Shown here piece by piece: positions 8,226 through 17,531 of a stretch of 64,000 nucleotides of DNA. The first letter of the stretch is position 1. Each line of letters opens with the position of its first letter. A model generated the notes under the pieces. It saw only the letters and a list, made by a program, of their open reading frames with translations, was not told where the DNA came from and ran no database searches. A program made the translations under genes and the position numbers. The stretch spans positions 372,001 to 436,000 of the forward strand of contig NZ_JACIJI010000001.1 of the NCBI RefSeq assembly GCF_014199335.1, read 5' to 3'. Source of the DNA: Stakelama sediminis. Lineage in GTDB: Bacteria; Pseudomonadota; Alphaproteobacteria; Sphingomonadales; Sphingomonadaceae.

Positions 8226-8306
8226 AACCGCTCCATTGCTGCTGAACGTCTGTTTCGCTTCCGATACAGTGCCGAAGGACGTACTTGGTTCCCTCAACCC
8301 GTACAA

Positions 8307-9653
8307 TTACTTCCGTAACGGACCCCAATCCGGGTCAGATCCACCCAGAGGCGTGGGGATATGATGTTCATATTGTCCGGTAAGATCAACTGTCCAGATT
8401 TGCGGCAGGCCACTTCCTCTGGGCGTCCGCTGGAACACGATGACCCGGCCGTTCGGGGCCCAGCTCGGCCCCTCATCCTGCCATGAGTCGGTGAGCAGTC
8501 GCTGGCCGCTGCCGTCCGGCTTCATCACCCCGATGCGGAAATTTGCCCCGATATGCGTATAGGCGATCAGGTCGCCGCGCGGGCTCCAGGCGGGCGTCCC
8601 ATAGCGCCCTGAGCCAAAGCTGATGCGGTGCTGGTTCGAACCATCGGCGTTCATTATATAGACTTGCTGCGTTCCGGACCGATCGCTTTCGAACGCGATC
8701 CGGCTGCCGTCGGGCGAATAGCTGCCGCCGGTGTCGATGCCCGGCGAATTCGTCAGGCGCTGCGGCGTGCCGCCACCGATGGGAATACGATACAGGTCGG
8801 TATTCCCCCCGATCGCCATGGAAAACAGTACCCAGCGCCCATCCGGCGACACGACCGGACCAAAAGTCAGGTGCCGTCCCGAAACCAGCTCACGCGAATG
8901 ACCCGAGCCCAGATTATAGACATGGATCGACGGCTGTTTATTGGCATAGCTCATATAGACGATCGTCTGCTGATTGGGCGCGAAGCGCGGCGTCAGCACG
9001 ATCGACTGGCCATTGGTCAGGAAACGGTGATTGGCGCCGTCCTGATCCATGATCGCCAGCCGCTTGATACGATGCGTCTTGGGTCCGGTTTCGGAGACAT
9101 AGACGATACGGCTGTCGAAATAGGGGCCATCGCCCGTCATCCGGGTATAGACCATGTCAGCGCATTTATGCGCCGCGCGGCGCCATTCGCCGGGGGAAAC
9201 CACAAAGCCCTGACGCTGCAACTCATTCTGCGCAAACACGTCATAGAGATAACAGCCGACGGTCAGCGTGCCGTCGCTGTTCGCCTTTACAAACCCCTGG
9301 ACCAGCGCCTGCGCACCCGTCGTGCTCCAGTAATCGAAGGTCGGCGCACTGACCTGCTGAAAACTGACGGGGCGCAACACGTCGGGCGAAAGCGGCCGGA
9401 ACAGGCCCGAATTCTTCAGATCGTCGGAAATCACCTGCGCAAGCTGCCTGCCGAGCTGATCGGTCGGTCCGGCAGCGGTGTTCACCGGCGTATCAGTCGG
9501 CATGGCGGGCACCGCGATCGGTGTCGGCGCGGATGCACCGCCCACCACATTCACCTCCACCTGCGCAAAAGCAGCCTGGTGAAACAGCAACAGGGCCAGC
9601 GGCGCGAGGATCAGGCGCGCGATCCGGGTCCATAGGCGTGTCGGCATCGTCAT
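8307..9653 (-). CDS. tolB: Tol-Pal system beta-propeller protein TolB
   Basis: A 448-residue periplasmic protein that links Pal to TolA. It has a signal peptide (LILAPLALLLFHQAAFAQ), an N-terminal alpha/beta domain (IPVAMPTDTP-like opening, then GRQLAQVISDDLKNSGLFRP) and repeated propeller blades such as VVSPDGRWVLFSMA, SPDGSRIAFESDRSGTQQVY and WSPRGDLIAYTHIG. Length is normal. It lies between tolA and pal in the standard Tol gene order. Confidence 0.96.
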   Translation of the reverse strand: MTMPTRLWTRIARLILAPLALLLFHQAAFAQVEVNVVGGASAPTPIAVPAMPTDTPVNTAAGPTDQLGRQLAQVISDDLKNSGLFRPLSPDVLRPVSFQQVSAPTFDYWSTTGAQALVQGFVKANSDGTLTVGCYLYDVFAQNELQRQGFVVSPGEWRRAAHKCADMVYTRMTGDGPYFDSRIVYVSETGPKTHRIKRLAIMDQDGANHRFLTNGQSIVLTPRFAPNQQTIVYMSYANKQPSIHVYNLGSGHSRELVSGRHLTFGPVVSPDGRWVLFSMAIGGNTDLYRIPIGGGTPQRLTNSPGIDTGGSYSPDGSRIAFESDRSGTQQVYIMNADGSNQHRISFGSGRYGTPAWSPRGDLIAYTHIGANFRIGVMKPDGSGQRLLTDSWQDEGPSWAPNGRVIVFQRTPRGSGLPQIWTVDLTGQYEHHIPTPLGGSDPDWGPLRK

Positions 9654-9669
9654 TCTCCGCTGTCGCCCG

Positions 9670-10515
9670 TTATCCGGGCAGCTTATAGGTCAGGATGATA
9701 TCTTTCCAGCCGCGTCCGCCAACATCATAATATTTGTCGGGCAGATGATAGGGCGCACAGGCAATGAACGCCCCCTTTGCCAGTTCGGCTACACGCTGGG
9801 CATAGCGGCGGTTTTCCGCCGTAATTCCGGTCTGACCGCGTAATTCGGGACGCGCGGCGAGCGATCCGTCGCGATTCATCTGAATACGCAGCCTGGACGA
9901 AATTTCGTTGGCGCCCGGGCCGGGACTCGTCAAACGGTTGGCGCAGGGCTGTACCTGTCGCTGGATGACGCTCGACAAATCGGCGATGATCGCGTCGCCC
10001 AGTTCGGCGGCACGCGGCGCATCCGCGCTTCCCTTGCCAATTGCGGCCATGCTGCGCTCAAACGCCTTGTCGATTTTCGGCCCCTTGGCGGCCGTTTTCT
10101 CTTCGGTCTTCTTTTTGCTGCTCGCGGTTTTTTCCGGCGTTGCAGCGGACTTCGCCTTTTCAGGCTTTTTGGGCGCAGGTTTGGGTTTTTCCGGTGCAGG
10201 CTTGTCAGCGGGTTTGGGTGCAGGCGCCGATTTCTTCTCCGGCGTAGGTGCGGCCACCCTGGGCTGTTCGGGTGCGGGAATCGGCGGCGGCGCCTTGGAC
10301 ATCTGGCCAAGGTCGGGCGCACTTGCCGCGGCGGGCGGAGCCGTCAGGTTGGGCGATTGCGATTTCATCGCCACGTCGCTGACCAGCGACACGTCGATCG
10401 GCGGCGTCACATCGACCGGTTTTTCCGCATGAAGAAAACTCAGCGACAACAGCGCGAATACGGCCACATGGCCCAGCGCCGATCCGCTCAGCGCAAAACT
10501 GTCCCGACGAGTCAA
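9670..10515 (-). CDS. tolA: TolA-like envelope spanning protein
   Basis: 281 residues: a single N-terminal anchor helix (ALGHVAVFALLSLSFLHA), a long Pro/Lys/Ala-rich linker (for example KPAPEKPKPAPKKPEKAKSA) and a C-terminal globular part with the Cys pair of TolA-type domains (QPCANRL and IACAPYHLPD). TolA connects the TolQR motor with TolB/Pal across the periplasm. The linker is shorter than in enteric TolA. The call rests on position between tolR and tolB plus this architecture, since TolA domains diverge strongly. Confidence 0.88.
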   Translation of the reverse strand: MTRRDSFALSGSALGHVAVFALLSLSFLHAEKPVDVTPPIDVSLVSDVAMKSQSPNLTAPPAAASAPDLGQMSKAPPPIPAPEQPRVAAPTPEKKSAPAPKPADKPAPEKPKPAPKKPEKAKSAATPEKTASSKKKTEEKTAAKGPKIDKAFERSMAAIGKGSADAPRAAELGDAIIADLSSVIQRQVQPCANRLTSPGPGANEISSRLRIQMNRDGSLAARPELRGQTGITAENRRYAQRVAELAKGAFIACAPYHLPDKYYDVGGRGWKDIILTYKLPG

Positions 10516-10528
10516 GGCTGCACCTCCC

Positions 10529-10966
10529 TCACCGCTTGTCGTTGCTTACCGTGACCAGCGCGACCCGGTTCAGCCCGGCACGGTTCAGCTCGCCCATGAC
10601 CAGCATCACCTTGCCATATTGCAGGGCGCGGTCGGCGCGCAGCATCACCTGCGGCGGTTTGCCGTCGGGGGCCTGCGCGGCGATCTTCGCCAGCACATCG
10701 GGCAGAATACCTTCGGTCACTTCATCCTTGCCGACATAGATACGGCCGTCTGAATCGATGGCGATTTCCACCGGCTTATTATCCTGATCGAGCTGCTTGG
10801 CGCGGCTGTCGGGCAGGTTCACCTTGACGCCCGCGGTCAGCAGCGGCGCCGTCACCATAAAAATGATCAGCAGCACCAGCATCACGTCGACCAGCGGCGT
10901 GACGTTGATCTCCGCCATCGGCGTCCGGCGCCCCTTCGCACGGGCGGAAGGAAGCTGCATCGCCAT
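10529..10966 (-). CDS. tolR: Tol-Pal system proton-channel subunit TolR (ExbD/TolR family)
   Basis: A 145-residue inner-membrane protein with the typical start MAEINVTPLVDVMLVLLIIF, in which the Asp of the single helix is the proton-carrying residue, followed by a periplasmic domain (VNLPDSRAKQL ... DRALQYGKVMLVMGELNRAG). It works with TolQ as the motor energised by proton motive force. It starts three bases after tolQ ends and is followed 13 bases on by tolA. Confidence 0.95.
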   Translation of the reverse strand: MAMQLPSARAKGRRTPMAEINVTPLVDVMLVLLIIFMVTAPLLTAGVKVNLPDSRAKQLDQDNKPVEIAIDSDGRIYVGKDEVTEGILPDVLAKIAAQAPDGKPPQVMLRADRALQYGKVMLVMGELNRAGLNRVALVTVSNDKR

Positions 10967-10969
10967 CGC

Positions 10970-11659
10970 CTAGCGCGCCTCCAGCTGGCGGCTGAGCGTG
11001 GTGTGGAAGCCATCGGCAAAACGGCTCAACCGCGCTTCCACGCGGTTAATCGAATGGCTGAACCGGTTATAGGCGATCACTGCCGGAATGGCTGCGAACA
11101 GACCCAGTGCGGTCGCGAACAACGCCTCGGCAATGCCCGGCGCGACCACCGCGAGCGACGAATTCTGCTCGCCCGCAATCGCGGTGAAGGCACGCATAAT
11201 GCCCCACACCGTACCGAACAGGCCGACGAACGGGGCGACCGACCCGATGGTGGCAAGGATATTGAGGCGGTCGGCCATGCGATCGACCTCGGCAGCGACT
11301 GCCGCGCCCATCACCGTCGCCAGCCGCTCGCGCGTACCGTCGCGGTCAATGCTGCGCTGGCCGGTCGAGCGCCGCCATTCGGTGACGCCTGCCGCAAACA
11401 CCCGCGCAACGGGGCTGTCATCGTCGCCCCGCACGCGATGAAAGTCGTCGATATTGTCCGATTTTCGGAAATCGCGCTCGAATCGCCGGATCGTATTGTT
11501 GGTTCCGCGCATCCGTGAGGAAAAGCCGATGATGATCATCCAGGTCCAGACACTGGCCAGGATAAGGCCCAGCATCACCAGCTTGACCACCCAGTCGGCC
11601 TGTAGAAACAGCGCGATCGGCGAAAGCGTCGCCGCATCGGTGTTCAGCATGACATTCAT
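10970..11659 (-). CDS. tolQ: Tol-Pal system motor subunit TolQ (MotA/TolQ/ExbB family)
   Basis: A 229-residue inner-membrane protein with three expected helices: an N-terminal one (VVKLVMLGLILASVWTWMII), then the conserved pair LATIGSVAPFVGLFGTVWGI and EALFATALGLFAAIPAVIAY. These motifs define the ExbB/TolQ proton channel. The gene lies 8 bases after ybgC and 3 bases before tolR. Confidence 0.96.
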   Translation of the reverse strand: MNVMLNTDAATLSPIALFLQADWVVKLVMLGLILASVWTWMIIIGFSSRMRGTNNTIRRFERDFRKSDNIDDFHRVRGDDDSPVARVFAAGVTEWRRSTGQRSIDRDGTRERLATVMGAAVAAEVDRMADRLNILATIGSVAPFVGLFGTVWGIMRAFTAIAGEQNSSLAVVAPGIAEALFATALGLFAAIPAVIAYNRFSHSINRVEARLSRFADGFHTTLSRQLEAR

Positions 11660-11667
11660 CTAGTGCT

Positions 11668-12123
11668 TCACCCTTTCCAAACCAGCGGCGCGAACGCCTC
11701 CATCCATGGCTTTGGCTGCCGTCGTGGCCGACCCGAAGGTGCGACGAACGCAGCCTCCACATCGGCTTCGACCAGACAATCGCCGCCGCGCATGACTCGT
11801 TGCTGAATATCGACCGATGCGGCACGCAGCCGCGTCAGCCTGCTGATAACGATCAGCATATCGTCCAGTTTCGCGGGCGCCAGATATTTCAGCGCAATCT
11901 GACGCACCGCATAGGCCCCTTCTCCGCCCTCGAACGCCGCGCGTTGATCGACCCCTGCAAGCCGCAGCATGTCCGAACGCGCGCGCTCCATGAAACGCAG
12001 ATAATTGGCGTGATAAACGATGCCCGACAGATCGGTGTCCTCAAAATAGATGCGCACCGGAAACCGGTGCTCAACGCCATCGAAACGGCCTTCGATCAAG
12101 ATGTCCTGAACAGGCAAAGTCAT
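11668..12123 (-). CDS. ybgC: Tol-Pal-associated acyl-CoA thioesterase YbgC
   Basis: A 151-residue hot-dog fold thioesterase. The catalytic segment VRIYFEDTDLSGIVYHANYL carries the Asp and the conserved Tyr-His-Ala-Asn of the 4-hydroxybenzoyl-CoA thioesterase type. It heads the Tol operon, the usual position of ybgC, and probably acts on CoA or ACP thioesters in phospholipid metabolism at the envelope. The 142 bases before it, shared with the divergent 12266 gene, hold the operon promoter; I could not define -35/-10 boxes. Confidence 0.95.
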   Translation of the reverse strand: MTLPVQDILIEGRFDGVEHRFPVRIYFEDTDLSGIVYHANYLRFMERARSDMLRLAGVDQRAAFEGGEGAYAVRQIALKYLAPAKLDDMLIVISRLTRLRAASVDIQQRVMRGGDCLVEADVEAAFVAPSGRPRRQPKPWMEAFAPLVWKG

Positions 12124-12265
12124 GAACGAGGCTGGTTAACCGAGCAGCGCGCGTGAAGAAAGCAGTTTCGTCGCGCCTATGCCTCCAATTGTCGGAGGAT
12201 TGCGGTGACGCCCAGTGTGCCATAGAGTGCCGCATCACAAATATCAGGGGGATAGGCGGAGCATC

Positions 12266-12460
12266 ATGTTCAAGGCACCAAACCGCAGGCAGACGGTCCT
12301 GTTCGCCTGTCTTGCTACCATATTGGCATCGACGATGAGCACCGGCCACGGGCTTTTCCCCGCCGGCGACACCGGTGATTTCGGCAACGGGCTGGCAATC
12401 GGTGTACTGCTCGGCCTCTCGCTGATGGGATTGCTGCGGATGCGCCGGGAACGGTGCTGA
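12266..12460 (+). CDS. Small hypothetical protein with a hydrophobic segment
   Basis: 64 residues: MFKAPNRRQTVLFACLATIL at the N terminus looks like a signal or anchor helix, and a second hydrophobic stretch NGLAIGVLLGLSLMGLL ends in a basic RMRRERC. ATG 12266 was chosen because upstream codons give no membrane pattern; a weak ribosome binding site (aggcgga) precedes it. It is divergent from ybgC and 80 bases before the ABC exporter genes. No family recognised. Confidence 0.5.
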   Translation: MFKAPNRRQTVLFACLATILASTMSTGHGLFPAGDTGDFGNGLAIGVLLGLSLMGLLRMRRERC

Positions 12461-12540
12461 ACATCTTCCGATACGTGTCTTTTCCACGCGACGATAAAGA
12501 CTGGACGAACACGACGCGGTATCCATAAGCTGTACGGCAG

Positions 12541-13275
12541 ATGAACGAACCAGCCCTTGCCCTGCGCGGCGTGTCGAAGTCCTTCGACAAGCCTGTCATC
12601 ACCAATCTCGACCTGACCATCGAGCCGGGACAGCTATACGCGCTGCTCGGTCCCAACGGCGCGGGCAAGACGACGACCCTGCGCATGGTCGTGGGGCTGA
12701 GCGAGCCGGATCGCGGGCGAATCGGCATTTACGGCATCGATACACGGCGCGACCCGCTGGCGGCAAAGGCGATCACCGCATGGCTGCCCGACGAGCCGAT
12801 GCTCTATGACAAGCTCAGCCCGTCCGAATATCTGGGTTTTGTTGCAGGGCTGTGGAAAATCCCGCCCGAAGAGGCAGCGCCGGAGGCCGAGCGCCTGCTG
12901 CGCTGGCTGGAACTGTGGGACGTGCGCGACACCCGCTGCGAAGGCTTTTCGCGCGGCATGAAGCAAAAGGTCGCGCTGGCGGGTGCGCTGATCCACAAGC
13001 CCCGCCTGCTGATCCTCGACGAACCGCTGACCGGTCTGGACGCGACCATGGCACGCAGTGTGAAGGATGCCCTGCGCGCGCAGGTCGATGCGGGCGCGAC
13101 CGTCATCGTCACCACCCATATTCTGGAGGTTGCCGAACGACTGGCCGACCGGATCGGCATCATCGCGGGCGGCACCCTCCATGCCGAGGGCACGCTCGAC
13201 GAACTGCGCGCGATGGCGGGCGAAGAGAACGCCACGCTGGAGGATACCTTTATCCGGCTGACCAGCCCGGCATGA
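12541..13275 (+). CDS. ABC transporter ATP-binding protein
   Basis: A 244-residue nucleotide-binding subunit with Walker A GPNGAGKTTTLRM, signature FSRGMKQKVALAG, Walker B LLILDEPLTGLD and the switch His in VIVTTHILEVAERL. It resembles the CcmA/DrrA class of exporters. Its stop overlaps the start of the permease gene (ATGA), so the two form one transporter. Substrate unknown. Confidence 0.92.
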   Translation: MNEPALALRGVSKSFDKPVITNLDLTIEPGQLYALLGPNGAGKTTTLRMVVGLSEPDRGRIGIYGIDTRRDPLAAKAITAWLPDEPMLYDKLSPSEYLGFVAGLWKIPPEEAAPEAERLLRWLELWDVRDTRCEGFSRGMKQKVALAGALIHKPRLLILDEPLTGLDATMARSVKDALRAQVDAGATVIVTTHILEVAERLADRIGIIAGGTLHAEGTLDELRAMAGEENATLEDTFIRLTSPA

Positions 13276-14708
13276 TGACGCGCATCATCGAACGGCTGCC
13301 CGCCGGATCGCTGGGCTGGCTGGTCGCCCATGAGCTGCGACTGGCGACGCGCGGCGGCAAGGCGACGACGCGGGTGCGGATCGTGCGCTATATCCTGCTC
13401 GCTGCGTTTCTGATCGCCGGAATCCTGACCGCAGTGGCGCTGGCGAATGTTCCGATCCGCCCCGATGCAACGTTCGATGCGGGACTGCTCGTGGCGGCGA
13501 TTGCAGCGACCAGCCTGATGACCACGCAGGCGATGATCGGTACGCAACAGACGCTGTATGAGCGCGGCGATCTCGACCTGCTGTTTTCATCCCCGGTCGC
13601 ACCGCGCACGATCCTGCGCGCAAAGCTGCTGGCGATCGCCGCCACGGTGATGCTGACCTTCGGCGCACTGTCGCTGCCCTTTGTCCTGCCGATTGCAATC
13701 GTCGGGCATCCGCGCCTGCTGGGGTTTGTCGCGACACTGATCGGACTGGCGCTGATCGCGGCCTGTATCGGGCTGGCGCTGGCGCTTGCCATCGCAAAGG
13801 CCGCCGGACCACGCGCGGCGCGCACCGTCGGGCAGATCGCAGCCGGACTGCTCGGCGGCGGCTTCTTCATCCTGTCGCAGGCCATCGGGCGGCACAGCAA
13901 TGAGTCGGGGTTTGAGGCAGTGTTCCGCTGGGTACAGGCCAGCGGCTGGGCGGATAGCTGGTGGGGGCTGCTGCCCGGTCGCGCCAGCTTCGGCGATCCG
14001 CTGGCCATCCTGATCCTGCTGGGCGGCGGAATCCTGCTGTTCGCCCTTACCGGAGCGGCGTTCCAGCGCCTGTTCCAGTCCGGCTTCCACGACGCGGGCA
14101 AGCATATGACCCGCCGCACCGTGTCCAAAAAGGGTATCGGCCGTCAGTTTCGCGCATCGCTGTTCACCAGTATCTTCATGAAGGAATGGCGGTTGCTGAT
14201 CCGCGATCCTGCGCTGGCGTTCCGCATCGTGCTGCGGCTGGTCTATCTGATCCCGCTGACCATCGTGCTGACCAAGAACAACGATGTGCCCATCGCACCG
14301 GGAGCCGCCTTTTTCAGCGTGCTGGTGACCGGGCAACTGGTCGGCAGCTTTACCTGGCTGGCGATTTCGGCGGAGGATTCGCCCGACCTGCTGACCGTCG
14401 CGCCGGTCGAAAAATCGACGGTAGAGTGGGTCAAGCTGGCATCCGCGCTGGCCATGGCAGCGCCCCTGGCACTGATCCTGCCCATCGTCATCGCCACCGA
14501 GACGGTCGCGGGCGCGCTGGTAACGCTGGTAATGACCGCGATTGCGGGCACGCTGGCCGGGTTTATCGAACTGAAACTGTCCAAACCCGCATCGCGCAAG
14601 ACTTTCGCGCGCCGCCGCTCAGGATCGCTCGCCGCCGGAATCCTGACGATGCTTGTCACCTTCGTCTTCGGCGGCATCGCGGGCGTACTGGTCTTCGTAT
14701 TGCTGTAA
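13272..14708 (+). CDS. ABC-2-type exporter permease
   Basis: A 478-residue membrane subunit with about ten to twelve hydrophobic segments, for example IVRYILLAAFLIAGILTAVAL, LIGLALIAACIGLALALAIA and the C-terminal GILTMLVTFVFGGIAGVLVF. A cytoplasmic segment FMKEWRLLIRDPALAFR is typical of large ABC-2 exporter permeases. Start ATG 13272 overlaps the ATPase gene by four bases; the same frame stays open upstream but is the shadow of that gene. Substrate unknown; bacterial exporters of this shape are poorly characterised. Confidence 0.82.
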   Translation: MMTRIIERLPAGSLGWLVAHELRLATRGGKATTRVRIVRYILLAAFLIAGILTAVALANVPIRPDATFDAGLLVAAIAATSLMTTQAMIGTQQTLYERGDLDLLFSSPVAPRTILRAKLLAIAATVMLTFGALSLPFVLPIAIVGHPRLLGFVATLIGLALIAACIGLALALAIAKAAGPRAARTVGQIAAGLLGGGFFILSQAIGRHSNESGFEAVFRWVQASGWADSWWGLLPGRASFGDPLAILILLGGGILLFALTGAAFQRLFQSGFHDAGKHMTRRTVSKKGIGRQFRASLFTSIFMKEWRLLIRDPALAFRIVLRLVYLIPLTIVLTKNNDVPIAPGAAFFSVLVTGQLVGSFTWLAISAEDSPDLLTVAPVEKSTVEWVKLASALAMAAPLALILPIVIATETVAGALVTLVMTAIAGTLAGFIELKLSKPASRKTFARRRSGSLAAGILTMLVTFVFGGIAGVLVFVLL

Positions 14709-14794
14709 TTGTCAGGACGTGTAGACAAAGACCGACGGCTTTCGGGAGCCAGCCACCCGTTGGCCTTACGTCCGAAATTGGGGTGGGAAGCTGA

Positions 14795-15013
14795 CTAGCG
14801 CCGCAGTCTCCTGAACGTCGCTACGGAGGCTAATGCACCTATCACGGGTGCGAGCAAAAGCGCCAGAAAGAACGGCCCCATTCCCGCTTGTCCATCGTGC
14901 GGATAACGATAAACCTCCCATGCAAGGCCACCTCCGAAGATCAACGCGAACGTCAGCGCCAGCGCCAGTGCACCTACTGCGATTGAAATCGCAACTCGCT
15001 TCATACTCTTCAT
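14795..15013 (-). CDS. Small hypothetical membrane protein
   Basis: About 72 residues: MKSMKRVAISIAVGALALAL then a Tyr/Pro-containing turn (WEVYRYPHDGQAG) and a second hydrophobic segment MGPFFLALLLAPVIGALASV, ending FRRLRR. Two membrane helices with basic ends. The frame is open further upstream, but the extra residues are Cys-rich and not membrane-like; ATG 15004 is an alternative start. The upstream 120 bases towards ruvB hold nothing I can identify. No family recognised. Confidence 0.5.
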   Translation of the reverse strand: MKSMKRVAISIAVGALALALTFALIFGGGLAWEVYRYPHDGQAGMGPFFLALLLAPVIGALASVATFRRLRR

Positions 15014-15134
15014 GACACCCGAATACGCTTGGGCCACCACGTACGCAATTGGGGTCGTATCCTGACAGGCGGCTTTGCTCTCCAGAAAACATAGACAGCA
15101 GACGTTGCGCCACACGACCGGTCACCACCTCGAT

Positions 15135-16157
15135 CTAATCGAACAACCCGTCCTGCACGTCGCTGGGCGGGTTGAGGCCGAGATGTTTCCAGCCGCCCGC
15201 ATTCAGGCAGCGCCCCCGCGCGGTGCGGGCGATCAGGCCGAGCTGAATCAGATAGGGTTCAATCACTTCCTCGATCGTGTCGCGCGGTTCGGAAAGCCCC
15301 GCAGCCAGCGTCTCCACGCCGACCGGACCGCCGCGATAAATGTCGGCGATCATCGTCAGATAGCGCCGGTCCATCGCGTCCAGCCCCAGTGAATCGACTT
15401 CCAGCCGGTTGAGCGCCTGATCCGCCATGCCAGCGTCCACGGTTTCGGCCCCCGCCACATTAGCGAAGTCGCGCACCCGGCGCAGCAGCCGCCCGGCAAT
15501 GCGCGGCGTTCCGCGTGAGCGCCGGGCAATCTCCCGCGCGCCATCGCTCGCGATATGCAGGTCGAGCAGGTTGGCCGCGCGCGTCACAACATGTTCCAGC
15601 TCATCGACCGAATAGAATTGCAGGCGCACCGGAATGCCGAACCGGTCGCGCAGCGGCGTGGTCAGCAACCCCTGTCGCGTGGTCGCCCCGACCAGCGTGA
15701 AGCGCGGCAGATCGATCCGCACGCTGCGCGCCGACGGCCCCTCCCCGATCATCAGGTCCAGCGCGCGGTCCTCCATTGCCGGATAAAGCACTTCCTCGAC
15801 CGCCGGATTGAGGCGGTGGATCTCGTCGATGAACAGGACGTCGCCGTCCTCCAAATTGGTCAGCAGCGCGGCCAGATCGCCCGATTTGGCAATGACGGGA
15901 CCGGACGTGGCGCGAAAGCCGACGCCCATTTCGCGCGCGATAATCTGCGCCAGCGTCGTCTTACCCAGCCCCGGCGGGCCGAAGAACAGCACATGGTCGA
16001 GCGCATCGCCGCGCGTGCGTGCCGCCTCGATAAACACGCGCAGATTGTCGCGGGCGCCCTTCTGCCCGACAAATTCGTCGAGGCTTTTGGGGCGCAGCGC
16101 GGCATCGACATCCTCCGCGCGGCGCTGACTGGTCAGGATACGGTCGCTATCGGTCAT
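15135..16157 (-). CDS. ruvB: Holliday junction branch migration helicase subunit RuvB
   Basis: A 340-residue AAA+ motor that drives branch migration with RuvA during recombination repair. Walker A is [17 protein letters not shown], Walker [13 protein letters not shown], sensor region [20 protein letters not shown], and the C-terminal winged helix includes [24 protein letters not shown]. The start overlaps the stop of the upstream ParA-like gene (ATGA). Length is normal. Confidence 0.97.
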   Translation of the reverse strand: MTDSDRILTSQRRAEDVDAALRPKSLDEFVGQKGARDNLRVFIEAARTRGDALDHVLFFGPPGLGKTTLAQIIAREMGVGFRATSGPVIAKSGDLAALLTNLEDGDVLFIDEIHRLNPAVEEVLYPAMEDRALDLMIGEGPSARSVRIDLPRFTLVGATTRQGLLTTPLRDRFGIPVRLQFYSVDELEHVVTRAANLLDLHIASDGAREIARRSRGTPRIAGRLLRRVRDFANVAGAETVDAGMADQALNRLEVDSLGLDAMDRRYLTMIADIYRGGPVGVETLAAGLSEPRDTIEEVIEPYLIQLGLIARTARGRCLNAGGWKHLGLNPPSDVQDGLFD

Positions 16158-16894
16158 TTACTCTTATCCAGCGCGCGTTCGAGGCGTTGCCACAATGCGG
16201 CGATGGCGACCACCCCCGGCGATGATGGCGGGGCATAGGCGCCCAGCGGCTCGCGCCGTTCGGTCATCGCCTCGAACGCGCTCGCCATCGGGATGACGGG
16301 CCAGCCGGGTTCGTCCTCCAGCGCGGCGCGGTGCAGCGAGCGACGACGATCCACCATCGAAAATACCGGCGCCAGCGTCACTTTCGGCCCCTTTTTCGCG
16401 CTGACATGGCGCACGATCACATCGAGCGCACGGCGCGAGAGTGCCGACGGGATTACCGGCACCACGACCAGATCGGCCGCACGCAAAATCTGTTCCGACG
16501 TATGCGTGAAGCCGGGCGGACAGTCGATGACGATCCGGTCGTAATCGCGCGCCAGCCGCGCGGCGATCTTTGCCACGCGCTTTTTCTTGTCGAGTTCGTG
16601 AAAGGCGATGTCGAGGTCGCGCAGCGTCGCATCGGCAGGCAGCAGGTCGAGCCGCTCGACAGCGGTTTCCTGAATCAGCTTTTTCGGCCGCACTTCGCCG
16701 GTAATCGCCGCTTCCGCCGGTTCGCCGCCCGCATCATGGCCCAGTACCCAGCTTGCCGCCGCCTGCGCATCGAGATCCCATAACAGCGTGCGGCGCGCCG
16801 ACAGCGCCGCCGCCGCCCAGGCAAGATTGACCGCCAGCGTGGTTTTCCCCACTCCGCCCTTCAGGCTGTACACCGCAATGATTTTTCCGCTCAT
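16154..16894 (-). CDS. ParA/Soj-family ATPase (orphan, no ParB nearby)
   Basis: A 246-residue deviant Walker A ATPase starting [20 protein letters not shown], with Walker A' [11 protein letters not shown] and the switch segment [13 protein letters not shown]. Such proteins position cargo (chromosome origins, plasmids, chemotaxis arrays) on the nucleoid or membrane. No parB-like or parS-like partner is adjacent; instead it overlaps ruvB by ATGA. ATG 16894 fits the motif spacing better than the in-frame ATG at 16915. Its specific role cannot be told. Confidence 0.88.
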   Translation of the reverse strand: MSGKIIAVYSLKGGVGKTTLAVNLAWAAAALSARRTLLWDLDAQAAASWVLGHDAGGEPAEAAITGEVRPKKLIQETAVERLDLLPADATLRDLDIAFHELDKKKRVAKIAARLARDYDRIVIDCPPGFTHTSEQILRAADLVVVPVIPSALSRRALDVIVRHVSAKKGPKVTLAPVFSMVDRRRSLHRAALEDEPGWPVIPMASAFEAMTERREPLGAYAPPSSPGVVAIAALWQRLERALDKSK

Positions 16895-16975
16895 GACAGC
16901 AACCATGCCACACAAGCATGATGATTGCGTGTACGGGCAACGGCCAAGGTCAGGATCGCGGACGCCGACATCGGA

Positions 16976-17518
16976 TCAGGACGGAATGAGCGTATAGCCC
17001 TGTTGCTGAAGCAGCGCATCCGCCGTCATCGCCGACAGCGCCATCTTCACCCCCGGCAACAGCTTGTCCTTGCCGATATCCATCGCCGTCGCACTTTGCC
17101 CGCAGACATAGATCTGCACGCCATGCGCAATCAGTTCGGACACCGCATGGACATTCAGATTGGGTTTGCCGTCATGACGCGTGCGGTAGAAATCGTCTTT
17201 CGTCACGTCATAGGCCGCGGGACCGTGCAGCACGATCGCGACATGGATATTCGCCTCCGGCACACCGGCTTCCACCTGCATATTGATGAAGCGCGCGGCG
17301 CGGTCGATAATACGGTTGAGCGTCGCGGGGTCGGATGCGGCATTGCTGTCGAACAGGAGTTTGAACACACTGTCCTTCGGTATGGGCAGGTCGGATTCGA
17401 CCGGAGCGATCTTGCCGAAATCGCTGAAAACCGGGCCGGGGTGAAATTTGCTCATCTGCGCCATGGCGGGCGTCGCTCCCAACAATGAAACGGCAAGCGC
17501 CGTCAGGAAAATTCGCAT
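16976..17518 (-). CDS. DsrE-family protein, exported
   Basis: A 180-residue protein with signal peptide MRIFLTALAVSLLGATPAMA and a DsrE/DsrF-like fold: KLLFDSNAASDPATLNRIID, IHVAIVLHGPAAYDV and the Cys-bearing IYVCGQSATAMDI, the position of the sulfur-carrier Cys in the family. Export is a known variant, and its substrate is unknown. It lies between ruvA and the ParA gene, 13 bases after ruvA. Start ATG 17518 leaves a clean signal peptide; upstream in-frame codons overlap ruvA. Confidence 0.82.
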   Translation of the reverse strand: MRIFLTALAVSLLGATPAMAQMSKFHPGPVFSDFGKIAPVESDLPIPKDSVFKLLFDSNAASDPATLNRIIDRAARFINMQVEAGVPEANIHVAIVLHGPAAYDVTKDDFYRTRHDGKPNLNVHAVSELIAHGVQIYVCGQSATAMDIGKDKLLPGVKMALSAMTADALLQQQGYTLIPS

Positions 17519-17531
17519 ACTCCCTCCCTTT

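Noticed and set aside
12852..13271. A long in-frame extension before the ABC permease start.
   Set aside because: It overlaps the ATP-binding gene in another frame. The permease start at 13272 overlaps the ATPase stop by ATGA, and membrane sequence begins there.
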